NCBI GenBank assembly: GCA_947631475.1
Contig: CANRLI010000004.1
Coordinates: forward strand, 1 to 41,372
DNA from: an uncultured Bacilli bacterium
GTDB lineage: Bacteria > Bacillota_I > Bacilli_A > RF39 > UBA660
Direction: 5' to 3'
Length of the DNA stretch: 41,372 nucleotides
The position numbers and the translations under genes are program-made. Position 1 is the stretch's first letter. Each line of letters starts with the position of its first letter. Positions 1-7,274 of the stretch are shown piece after piece. The notes beneath the pieces were generated by a model. It was not told the DNA's origin. It ran no database searches and saw nothing but the letters and a program-made list of their open reading frames with translations.

Positions 1-3
1 TGA

Positions 4-9
4 TATAAT
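4..9 (+). promoter_or_regulatory. extended -10 promoter for the 1138-residue gene
   Basis: TGATATAAT at 1-9 is a perfect extended -10 element (TG-n-TATAAT). The -35 region lies outside the window. Transcription should begin near position 16, which leaves a leader of under 20 nt before the ATG at 34. Confidence 0.7.
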
Positions 10-33
10 AATTTTTAGAATAGGGTGTTGTAC

Positions 34-3000
34 ATGGAAATGAATTATTTATTTGAATCTTTAAGTAAAAATAAAAATAATGAAAAGGTGGCTACTCAGC
101 TATTAGATAAAATTAATAATGAATTATTAAGTAATAATTGGTGTTTTAATAAAGATAATTTAGATAAAATATATCCTTATCTTTATGTATGTAATAAATA
201 TCAAATATTTGAATATTTAGAAAAAGAAATTAATAAGGAAGAATTTATTAATTTATTAGATTTGTCTGATATTGAAGGTTCAATGTTACTTTCTTTAACC
301 TCTAATTTACCTAAACCACGTAAAACACTTATTTTAAAATCAAATAAAATTAAAAAAAGTATATTAAATGGTGATCCTTTATTTTCATTAGAAGAAATAT
401 TAAAAGATTTAACTGTTGAAGAAATTAAACTACTACGTAAAAATACGGATATTGATAATTTATTAATTACTAAAGGTTTATGTTTTAATACTTTAAAGAA
501 TGTTACTAAAAAACGTATTTTAAAAGATGTTAATATTTTAAAATTATATAGTTTTCAATCAATTAATGAATTTGCTAGTAATTATGAATCTCCTGTAGAA
601 TTAGCTAATAATAAAGCTTTTTTAGATATATACTTTAGTAAAATGGATGATGATTATTCTTGTGATTGTAAGTTTATTAAAAGTTTATCTTATAAAATGG
701 TTTTATATATTCTTGCCAAATATCCCAAAGAAAATGTAATTTTACATTTATTAGTTAACACAGAAGGTTTAATCAAAAAAGAAATTTTAAAATATAAAGA
801 TATTGACAAAATAATTTTACGTCATAAAGTAGCAGATGTTCTTAATTGTTTACCTGCTTTCATGTTAAAAAATATTTTAGAACAAACAGATGGATTATTT
901 ATAGAACCAATTATTGATATATTGAAGACGATGTCTTTAGTTAAATTAAAAGAGATAGCTAAAAATAATAAAAATTATTATGATGAATTATTAAAACAAA
1001 TTACTAAAGCACGATTTGAAGCAACTATTTTTATTAATGCTTTACCTGATAATTTAATAAATGATCTTATAAAAAATAAATTAGAACAAATGAATTTAAA
1101 TGCGTTAAATAATTTGGTGAAAGCTTCTTCCATATTTAAAAAAGAGCTTTTAAAAAGACCGCATTTATGTTCTAAAATAATGGAAGAGATAACTTTAAAA
1201 AATTATCAACGAATTAATGATTTATTCATAAATGGTAAGTTTAGCGATGAGGAGAAAATTGTTTTTATTAGTAATATCAAAGAATTTAAAAATTCACAAA
1301 TATTAAATAAAATGATGGAAGGAATCCCTGTTTCAAGACGTAAATATTTTTATGATAATGACTTATTGAGAACGGAATTGTTAAATGAAGATACCTATCA
1401 ATTGGATGATTATGCCATTAGTTTTTATTTAAATAATATTGAAGAAGTTAATAATTTAAAAGCGCGAGTAATTCATGAATTATTAATCAAGACAGATTAT
1501 ACTTTTAATGAGAGAGTCTTGCAAAATGAGAAGGTTGTAGAAAAACTATTAATAGCAGCTAAAGAGGATCATAAAATTGTTACGGATATAATTAATGATA
1601 AAAATAGTTTAGTTAAATTTTTTAAGACAGCTAATACTTATAAATATTACGATAAAGAGTTATTAACAAAAATCTTAAAAGAATTAAATTATTCTGAAAA
1701 AAAAGAATTATGTACTAATGAATTAGTGGCTAATGTTTTAGAAGAAAAGTATTATGCACTTTATAAAAAAATGTTAAATAATAATGCTTTTTTAGTTAAT
1801 AATATTGATTTTAGAATTTTTGATAGTTATATTTTAGATATTAAACTAGCGATTATTAACTTTATTTGTAAATATCCTGATATGCAACAAAGTATTATTA
1901 GTATAGGTAAGGTTTATGATAAAGTTGCTGTATTAGTTAATGATTTGTATTATGCAACTAAAGATGTAAAGCAAAAGACAGTATTTAAAGATATCTTAAA
2001 ATTAATAGAAGAAGAATGTCTAAATAATAAAGGTAATATTTTGAAGTTACTTAAAGATATTAATTATGATAACAAGAAAGACTTTAATAGTTTAGTTACT
2101 TATTTTTTATATTGTATTCCACGTTTTTATCAAAATAATAATGAACCAGTAGCACGAATTAAGGTAATTAAAGAACCTTTAAATATCAAAGAGTTAATTA
2201 ATTATGAGAATAATTGTAATGAACAATTAACAAGCTTAATAAAAAGTGAAAATAGTGAAAAAGTCAAAGATTATTTCTTACAAAAACATTTTAAATTGAC
2301 AAGTGAGGAAGCATTAATAGTTATAAAAGGAATAAATATTGCTAAAATTGATTGTAATTTATATAATGAAGAATATGTTTTTTTAACTAATTTAAATAAT
2401 ATATTAAATACTGATTATATGGTTTTAAAAGAATTAGATGAAAATTATAAGGTAATCAGTATGAAAGATTCTTTTATAATAATGCATAATATTATGAAGA
2501 TGTTTGGTAAAATATATAATTATGAATTAAGAAGTAATAGTTTAAATAATGTGTCTTTATTAAAGTTTAAGGTTGATGAGGTTGATTTTTATCAAGCTAA
2601 GGATGAATTTTTATATTTAGTTACGAAGATAAATTTAGATGATTATTTATTAAAAAATAATAATTATATGCAAAGTTGGCATTATAAGATAAATGATGAT
2701 AAAACAAGTATTTTATGTCATTTAATTAGTAATGATCATATGATGTTTAATGATGATTATCTATTTGGGTTTAATGGTTTGAATGAAGATGGTTTAGATA
2801 AAATGGCGGTTTATAATAATGTGTCTTTATTAGATAATACCAAAGATTATTATGCTGTACCTAGTGAAGTTATTGATAGGACGAGAGATTATAATAATGC
2901 AATTTATTTAGATCCTTATGCTTTAAGAACTAATTTTAATGATGCTAATTTACCTAATATTGAACCTGATTATATTTTAGTTTCAGCTAAACGGTTAAGT

Positions 3001-3450
3001 GATAAAGTTTTTCTTCAAAAAATAGTTAAAATTAGTCTAGATTTTAAAACTAAGAAGCATAAAAATGGATTACCAGTAATAATAATTGATATAGAGAAAA
3101 ATTCACAAAAAGAACTTAACTATATTAATAAATTATTAATGAAATATAAATCTACTTGTGAGCCAATTTATTTAAGTAAGTTATTAACAATTTTAGAAAA
3201 TAATTATACAGCTTATCGTAATATAGATATAAGTGAAGCTAAGAAATATGATATTTATTTAATGTTAAATACGGTTATTCAAAGAATTTGTTATACTAAT
3301 TCGGCATATGAATTAAATGAAATATTAAAAATATTTGAAAATGAGTATAACAAATATAAAGATTTATCTAAAGAATATAAGTGTAATTTTGAATTAAATG
3401 TTATTAAAAAAGCTATTGAGACGAGACTTTATATTCTAAATAACTACTGA
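34..3450 (+). CDS. large conserved-type protein of unknown function (1138 aa)
   Basis: I do not recognise a named family. The protein is Asn/Lys/Leu/Ile-rich, with no signal peptide and no obvious membrane segment, so it is probably cytoplasmic. Residues from about 1 to 750 look like irregular helical repeats (short amphipathic helices with Leu/Ile every 3-4 residues). The last 350 residues look like a separate mixed alpha/beta domain: a SWHYKI segment, LFGFNGLN, then DRTRDYNNAIYLDPYALR and EPDYILVSA, followed by a hydrophobic VIIIDIE strand. From memory, similar C-terminal segments occur in large proteins of uncultured Bacillota, but I cannot attach a function. ATG 34 is chosen because AGGGTG at 22-27 is correctly spaced; GTG 25 sits inside that ribosome-binding site. 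It ends in TGA. No terminator separates it from the next gene, which has its own promoter. Confidence 0.8.
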   Translation: MEMNYLFESLSKNKNNEKVATQLLDKINNELLSNNWCFNKDNLDKIYPYLYVCNKYQIFEYLEKEINKEEFINLLDLSDIEGSMLLSLTSNLPKPRKTLILKSNKIKKSILNGDPLFSLEEILKDLTVEEIKLLRKNTDIDNLLITKGLCFNTLKNVTKKRILKDVNILKLYSFQSINEFASNYESPVELANNKAFLDIYFSKMDDDYSCDCKFIKSLSYKMVLYILAKYPKENVILHLLVNTEGLIKKEILKYKDIDKIILRHKVADVLNCLPAFMLKNILEQTDGLFIEPIIDILKTMSLVKLKEIAKNNKNYYDELLKQITKARFEATIFINALPDNLINDLIKNKLEQMNLNALNNLVKASSIFKKELLKRPHLCSKIMEEITLKNYQRINDLFINGKFSDEEKIVFISNIKEFKNSQILNKMMEGIPVSRRKYFYDNDLLRTELLNEDTYQLDDYAISFYLNNIEEVNNLKARVIHELLIKTDYTFNERVLQNEKVVEKLLIAAKEDHKIVTDIINDKNSLVKFFKTANTYKYYDKELLTKILKELNYSEKKELCTNELVANVLEEKYYALYKKMLNNNAFLVNNIDFRIFDSYILDIKLAIINFICKYPDMQQSIISIGKVYDKVAVLVNDLYYATKDVKQKTVFKDILKLIEEECLNNKGNILKLLKDINYDNKKDFNSLVTYFLYCIPRFYQNNNEPVARIKVIKEPLNIKELINYENNCNEQLTSLIKSENSEKVKDYFLQKHFKLTSEEALIVIKGINIAKIDCNLYNEEYVFLTNLNNILNTDYMVLKELDENYKVISMKDSFIIMHNIMKMFGKIYNYELRSNSLNNVSLLKFKVDEVDFYQAKDEFLYLVTKINLDDYLLKNNNYMQSWHYKINDDKTSILCHLISNDHMMFNDDYLFGFNGLNEDGLDKMAVYNNVSLLDNTKDYYAVPSEVIDRTRDYNNAIYLDPYALRTNFNDANLPNIEPDYILVSAKRLSDKVFLQKIVKISLDFKTKKHKNGLPVIIIDIEKNSQKELNYINKLLMKYKSTCEPIYLSKLLTILENNYTAYRNIDISEAKKYDIYLMLNTVIQRICYTNSAYELNEILKIFENEYNKYKDLSKEYKCNFELNVIKKAIETRLYILNNY

Positions 3451-3453
3451 AAA

Positions 3454-3482
3454 TTGCGCATATTTTATGAAGGTGTTATAAT
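3454..3482 (+). promoter_or_regulatory. promoter, TTGCGC / TGTTATAAT
   Basis: The -35 TTGCGC (3454-3459) and -10 TATAAT (3477-3482) are separated by 17 nt, with the extended TG at 3474-3475. Transcription would start near 3489, downstream of the ATG at 3487, so it fixes the start of the next gene at 3505. Confidence 0.7.
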
Positions 3483-3504
3483 CTAAATGATGTGGGGAAT
3501 AGGT

Positions 3505-4143
3505 ATGGCAAAAAGTAAGATGTCATTTTATGAAATGTTTTATACATTTTTAATAGGGTGTTTTTTTGGCTGGATTGTTGAAGGATTGTGGTCTTTAATT
3601 GCCAAACATGTATTGATTAATCATACTTCTTTAGTAATTGGACCTTTCGATTTAGTATATGGAATCGCCGCAGTTGTTTTAACAATGGTTTTATATCGCT
3701 TAAAAAATAAAAGTAATTTTGAGGTATTTTGTATTTCTTTTGCTACGGGTTCTATTTTAGAATATATTTTGAGCTATGTTATGGAAGTAACATTTGGTTT
3801 TGTAGCTTGGAATTATAAGATGAAACCATTTAATTTAAATGGACGTATTTGCTTAATGTATTCTATATTTTGGGGAATTCTTGGAGTAATATGGATTAAA
3901 TTAGTATACCCTAAAATAAAAAAATTAATTGATAAGATTCATGCAGCTGAAGGAACTATATTTATGAGATTGATGATTGTCTTTTTGATATTTGATGCTT
4001 TATTAACTTTAGGAGCAATTGAAAGAGGAAAAAAATATGAACAAGGTGTTCAACCTCAAAATAAAATTGAAGAGATAATTGATAAATACTTTGGGGTTGA
4101 ATATTTAAATAATATATTTAATAACCGATGGAATAAAAAATAA
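3505..4143 (+). CDS. PF06541-type integral membrane protein (putative ABC-transporter type IV / CmpB family)
   Basis: A 212-residue polytopic membrane protein with about five hydrophobic segments. It carries the features I associate with PF06541: FFGWIVEGLW near the N-terminus, LVIGPFDLVYG, GSILEYILSYVMEVTFGFVAWNY, and FNLNGRICL. The family is common in Bacillota and is named a putative ABC transporter permease, but its biochemical role is unproven. No ATPase partner is present here. The start at 3505 (RBS GGGG at 3494-3497) is preferred over ATG 3487, because the promoter places transcription initiation at about 3489. It is followed after 18 nt by an MFS transporter and is probably cotranscribed with it. 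Confidence 0.8.
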   Translation: MAKSKMSFYEMFYTFLIGCFFGWIVEGLWSLIAKHVLINHTSLVIGPFDLVYGIAAVVLTMVLYRLKNKSNFEVFCISFATGSILEYILSYVMEVTFGFVAWNYKMKPFNLNGRICLMYSIFWGILGVIWIKLVYPKIKKLIDKIHAAEGTIFMRLMIVFLIFDALLTLGAIERGKKYEQGVQPQNKIEEIIDKYFGVEYLNNIFNNRWNKK

Positions 4144-4161
4144 TTTTTATGAGGTGGGCAC

Positions 4162-5361
4162 GTGAAAGAAATTCAAAAAATAAATTTTACTACTAAAATA
4201 TTTCCTCTATTTAGTGGAATGTCAATGGATTTATTATTTTGGGCAGCTATTAATATGATTTTTTTAACAACTGTTAAAGGTCTTAATGCTTCACAAATAA
4301 GTGTAATGACATCAATTAGTTCGCTAGCAGCAATTGTTATTTATCCTGTAGCGGTGAAGATTATAAAAAAAATAGGAAATATTAATTCTGTTAGATTAGG
4401 AACAATACTTCTTTTGATTGGAGCTTCGTTATTAACTTTTTCTAAAGCTTTTTTATTAATTATATTTGGCAAAGTTGCATATGAAATATCTTTTATCTTT
4501 AAAAATATGGATAATGTTGTTTTAAGAAAAAATTTAAAGTATATGAATAAAACAGATGACTTTATCAAAATTCAAGGGAAGGCGACATTTTTCTATTCCT
4601 TTTTGACATTGATAATAGCATTTATATCAGGTTTTATATTTAATATTAACAATTATTTGCCAATGATTCTTTGTACAATTATTTGTGTTATTGATGTTAT
4701 TCTTTCTTTTTGTTTATATGAATGCCAGGGAGAAAATATAAAAGAAGAAAAAACTAAAAATAAAATGTCTATGTCTAAAATAATTATGTTGATTATTATC
4801 CTTTATGGTTTAACTTTTGCTGTTATTAATCTTGGACAGTCTAATAGTCAATTATTTATTCAATATGAATTGAATTCATATTTAAAGATTGATACAATTG
4901 CTATTATTTTATCGGTTATTTTAACTCTTTCACGATTGGTAAGATTTGCAAGTAATTTTCTTTTCAATAAATTCTATAATGTTAAAAATTCAAAATTATT
5001 GTATACTATTTCTTCCTTATTAGCTTTAGCCTATGTATTGTTAATTATGGGTGGTTTAATACCTGTAAAAATTTTAAATATAGTTTTAATGACGATAGGA
5101 TTTTGTATCTTTTTAGGAGTTAGAGATCCATTTCTTAATTATACGAAAACTTTTCTTTTAAATAATTGTCATGAAGAATATCACCAAAATGCAATGGCAT
5201 ATTTAACAACTTCACAGCAAATTGGTAATTTTGTGGTAAGTGGGATTATTGCATTAATTTTACTTAAAGCAAGTATTATGTATGTTATGATATTCTTGTT
5301 ATTAGTTGCTATATTTGATATCTTCCTAGTTAAAAAAATATATAGTTTGGTAGAAAAATAA
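4162..5361 (+). CDS. MFS-type transporter
   Basis: A 399-residue protein with about 12 hydrophobic segments. It has no long soluble domain, only a charged central loop near residues 190-205 (EGENIKEEKTKNK) that divides two six-helix halves, as expected for the major facilitator superfamily. The SGMSMDLLFW segment and the loop after helix 2 (KIIKKIGNINSVRLG) fit an MFS A-like position. Substrate cannot be deduced. It starts at GTG 4162 behind GAGGTGG, 18 nt after the PF06541 gene, and ends at a strong bidirectional terminator. Confidence 0.8.
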   Translation: MKEIQKINFTTKIFPLFSGMSMDLLFWAAINMIFLTTVKGLNASQISVMTSISSLAAIVIYPVAVKIIKKIGNINSVRLGTILLLIGASLLTFSKAFLLIIFGKVAYEISFIFKNMDNVVLRKNLKYMNKTDDFIKIQGKATFFYSFLTLIIAFISGFIFNINNYLPMILCTIICVIDVILSFCLYECQGENIKEEKTKNKMSMSKIIMLIIILYGLTFAVINLGQSNSQLFIQYELNSYLKIDTIAIILSVILTLSRLVRFASNFLFNKFYNVKNSKLLYTISSLLALAYVLLIMGGLIPVKILNIVLMTIGFCIFLGVRDPFLNYTKTFLLNNCHEEYHQNAMAYLTTSQQIGNFVVSGIIALILLKASIMYVMIFLLLVAIFDIFLVKKIYSLVEK

Positions 5362-5362
5362 T

Positions 5363-5396
5363 ATAAAAACATCTTTAAATATGAAGATGTTTTTAT
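5363..5396 (+). terminator. bidirectional intrinsic terminator after the MFS gene
   Basis: An inverted repeat of ATAAAAACATCTT and AAGATGTTTTTAT with an 8-nt loop. It has A-rich and T-rich flanks on the two sides and follows the MFS stop codon directly. Confidence 0.85.
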
Positions 5397-5515
5397 ATGG
5401 TTATTACTTAAAAAATGAGATATTTGATGATAGATTATTATTTTGTCATTGTTTAAACTCATTAATGTGTCTCGAAAAGTATTTTGAACACTAATATTTT
5501 TTTTACAAGCTTTTA
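5397..5515. other. short intergenic stretch with no gene
   Basis: An AT-rich stretch between the MFS terminator and the next promoter. I see no convincing ORF, RNA fold or operator in it. Confidence 0.6.
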
Positions 5516-5524
5516 TGATATAAT
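5516..5524 (+). promoter_or_regulatory. extended -10 promoter for the Nudix gene
   Basis: TGATATAAT is a perfect extended -10. No recognisable -35 hexamer lies 16-18 nt upstream. The start codon is 29 nt downstream. Confidence 0.7.
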
Positions 5525-5553
5525 GTGATTAGTTAAAGTATGGGTGTATTTGT

Positions 5554-6081
5554 ATGAAAGAAATATTATATAATTATGATAATTTAAAAGCCGAAGATAT
5601 TGATGAAGTTGTCATTAGAACAAAAGGTTTGATTATTAATAGTAGTAATGAAATAACTCTCGGTTATTCTCATAAAACTTATCAATTCCCAGGTGGTCAT
5701 TTAGAGAATGGCGAGAGTTTAGAAGAGTGTTTGTTAAGAGAGATAGAAGAAGAAACAGGGATTAAAATAAAAGATGCAATATTAAAACCATTTGAAAAAA
5801 TTACATATTATAGTAAAAATTATCATGGTTCTGGTAAAAATAGGGAAAATGATATATATTTTTATATTGTTAATACGGATGCTAAGTTTGATATGAATAA
5901 TTCTAAGTTAGATGAGTGGGAAAAAGAAGGTAATTTTATGGTTAAAACTTTGCCGATGGAAAACATTGAACAAGTATTAATAGATAGCTTATCTGATAAT
6001 CCAATTAACAAGGTTATTGTTGAGGAAATGTTGGAAATTATTAAGGAATATAAGAAAATAACTAATATAGATGTAGATTAA
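5554..6081 (+). CDS. Nudix hydrolase
   Basis: A 175-residue soluble protein with a complete Nudix box at about residues 49-71: G-HLENG-E-SLEECLL-REIEEE-TGI matches GX5EX7REUXEEXGU. Members hydrolyse nucleoside diphosphates linked to other moieties and use the box glutamates to bind Mg2+/Mn2+. The exact substrate cannot be read from the sequence; FPGGHLENGESLEEC is typical of MutT/ADP-ribose-type enzymes. ATG 5554 follows GGGTG in a short leader. The gene is monocistronic by its own promoter and downstream hairpin. Confidence 0.9.
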   Translation: MKEILYNYDNLKAEDIDEVVIRTKGLIINSSNEITLGYSHKTYQFPGGHLENGESLEECLLREIEEETGIKIKDAILKPFEKITYYSKNYHGSGKNRENDIYFYIVNTDAKFDMNNSKLDEWEKEGNFMVKTLPMENIEQVLIDSLSDNPINKVIVEEMLEIIKEYKKITNIDVD

Positions 6082-6152
6082 AATTCTATGCCAAAGAGGA
6101 TTGGTAGTTGATAAATTTAATAAATAAATTACTTTGTTATTGGTAATATTGA

Positions 6153-6190
6153 TATGAACTCTGTTTCTTGATATAGAAATGGGGTTTTTA
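6153..6190 (+). terminator. intrinsic terminator of the Nudix gene
   Basis: A hairpin of AACTC..TTTCT with AGAAA..GGGTT (two-base internal mismatch, loop TGATAT) followed by TTTTT. It lies upstream of the promoter of the next gene. Confidence 0.65.
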
Positions 6191-6215
6191 GATGATTAAT
6201 ATGATTGTTTATTTA

Positions 6216-6244
6216 TTGACTATTAGTGATTTCTACTATAAAAT
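6216..6244 (+). promoter_or_regulatory. promoter TTGACT-17-TAAAAT
   Basis: The -35 TTGACT (6216-6221) and -10 TAAAAT (6239-6244) are 17 nt apart. Predicted initiation near 6251 lies downstream of the ATG at 6192 and just upstream of GGGAGTG / GTG 6270. This supports the later start for the transporter gene. Confidence 0.7.
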
Positions 6245-6269
6245 TAAGTGGATTAAAGGGAGTGAGATT

Positions 6270-7121
6270 GTGAGAGAAATAATTGTTGAAACAACGTTAG
6301 ATAGTATAAAATTAATTCCTTTTTTGTTTTTGGCTTTTTTAGTCATTGAATATTTTGAACATAAGTTAAGTAGTAAAAGTAAAAAGATAGTAAGTAAAGC
6401 TGGTAAATTTTCCCCTTTAATTGGAAGTTTGTTGGGTTTGATACCCCAATGTGGTTTTTCTGTAGTAGCAACTAATTTATATATTACGAGAATTATTTCA
6501 TTAGGAACATTAGTTGCAATATACTTATCGACAAGTGATGAAATGTTACCAATAATGTTATCACAAAAGGTAGCTTTTAAAACAATTTTAAGTATTTTAT
6601 TAATAAAGTTTATAGTTGGTATGATTGTGGGGTATTTGATTGACTTTTGTTTACGTAAAAATAAAAAAGTCAATAATATATCTTATGAAATTTGTCATGA
6701 TGAACACTGTGGGTGTGAAAAAGGAGATAGTTTAATTAAGTCAAGTATAATTCATACCTTAAAAACTTTAGGTTATTTATATTTAATTACTTTTATTCTT
6801 AATTTGTTATTTAAGTATTTAGGATCTCAAGTATTAAATAAAGTATTTTTAGATAATACAATTTTTACACCATTTATTACTAGTTTAATAGGTTTAATAC
6901 CTAATTGTGGCTCAAGTATTATGATTACAGAGTTATATTTAAATAAGACGATTAATTATGCTAGTATGTTATCAGGATTGTTAACAGGATGTGGAGTGGC
7001 CTTGTTAGTGTTATTTAAAGCTAATAAAAATGTTAAAGAAAATATTAAAATATTAGGAATAATATATGGTATTGGTGCTTGTATTGGCGTTATTTTAGAA
7101 TTATTAGGTTACTTATTATAA
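6270..7121 (+). CDS. ArsP_2 / putative manganese transporter family membrane protein
   Basis: A 283-residue membrane protein built as two similar halves, each with a Cys signature: SLLGLIPQCGFSVV in the first and SLIGLIPNCGSSIM in the second. STSDEMLP, TELYL and LLTGCGVALLVLFK are also present. This arrangement matches the family annotated as putative manganese transporter (PF11449, ArsP_2). A loop between the halves, ICHDEHCGCEKGD, is rich in His and Cys and could bind metal. The start is taken as GTG 6270, with GGGAGTG in front and the promoter at 6216-6244; the in-frame ATG 6192 lies upstream of transcription initiation, and the extra residues look unlike the family. It sits directly before a cation P-type ATPase, consistent with a metal-homeostasis pair. 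Confidence 0.8.
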   Translation: MREIIVETTLDSIKLIPFLFLAFLVIEYFEHKLSSKSKKIVSKAGKFSPLIGSLLGLIPQCGFSVVATNLYITRIISLGTLVAIYLSTSDEMLPIMLSQKVAFKTILSILLIKFIVGMIVGYLIDFCLRKNKKVNNISYEICHDEHCGCEKGDSLIKSSIIHTLKTLGYLYLITFILNLLFKYLGSQVLNKVFLDNTIFTPFITSLIGLIPNCGSSIMITELYLNKTINYASMLSGLLTGCGVALLVLFKANKNVKENIKILGIIYGIGACIGVILELLGYLL

Positions 7122-7144
7122 ATATAGATTTTTATATTAAGGCA

Positions 7145-7153
7145 TGGTATAAT
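7145..7153 (+). promoter_or_regulatory. extended -10 promoter for the P-type ATPase leader
   Basis: TGGTATAAT (TG-n-TATAAT). It gives a predicted leader of about 115 nt, far longer than the roughly 20-nt leaders of most other units here. Confidence 0.6.
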
Positions 7154-7159
7154 TTATTT

Positions 7160-7274
7160 ATCAAGATAAGAATATATTTGATGTAATTGGTATGAATTAA
7201 ATATCTAGTTATAAATTAAGTAAGAGACTTGTCTGTCATGATACAGGAGTCTTTTTTTAGAAAGAGGATATTAA
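7160..7274 (+). promoter_or_regulatory. 5' leader with internal intrinsic terminator, possible metal-responsive attenuator
   Basis: Between the promoter at 7145-7153 and the ATPase ATG lies a hairpin at 7225-7252: AGACT pairs with AGTCT and CTGT with ACAG around a CATGAT loop, followed by seven Ts. Only 16 nt separate the T run from the ATG, with no room for another promoter, so ATPase expression from this promoter must pass the terminator. I could not match the upstream part to yybP-ykoY, M-box, NiCo or another riboswitch consensus. It may instead be simply the terminator of the upstream gene with leaky read-through. Confidence 0.4.

Noticed and set aside
3487-3504. In-frame ATG 3487 as the PF06541 start
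   Set aside because: It overlaps or precedes the predicted transcription start of the 3477-3482 -10 and has no RBS. ATG 3505 is preferred.
7160-7252. Possible yybP-ykoY (Mn2+) riboswitch before the ATPase
   Set aside because: The conserved GGGGAGUAG-type and downstream core sequences of that class are not present. Only the terminator and the leader layout can be claimed.
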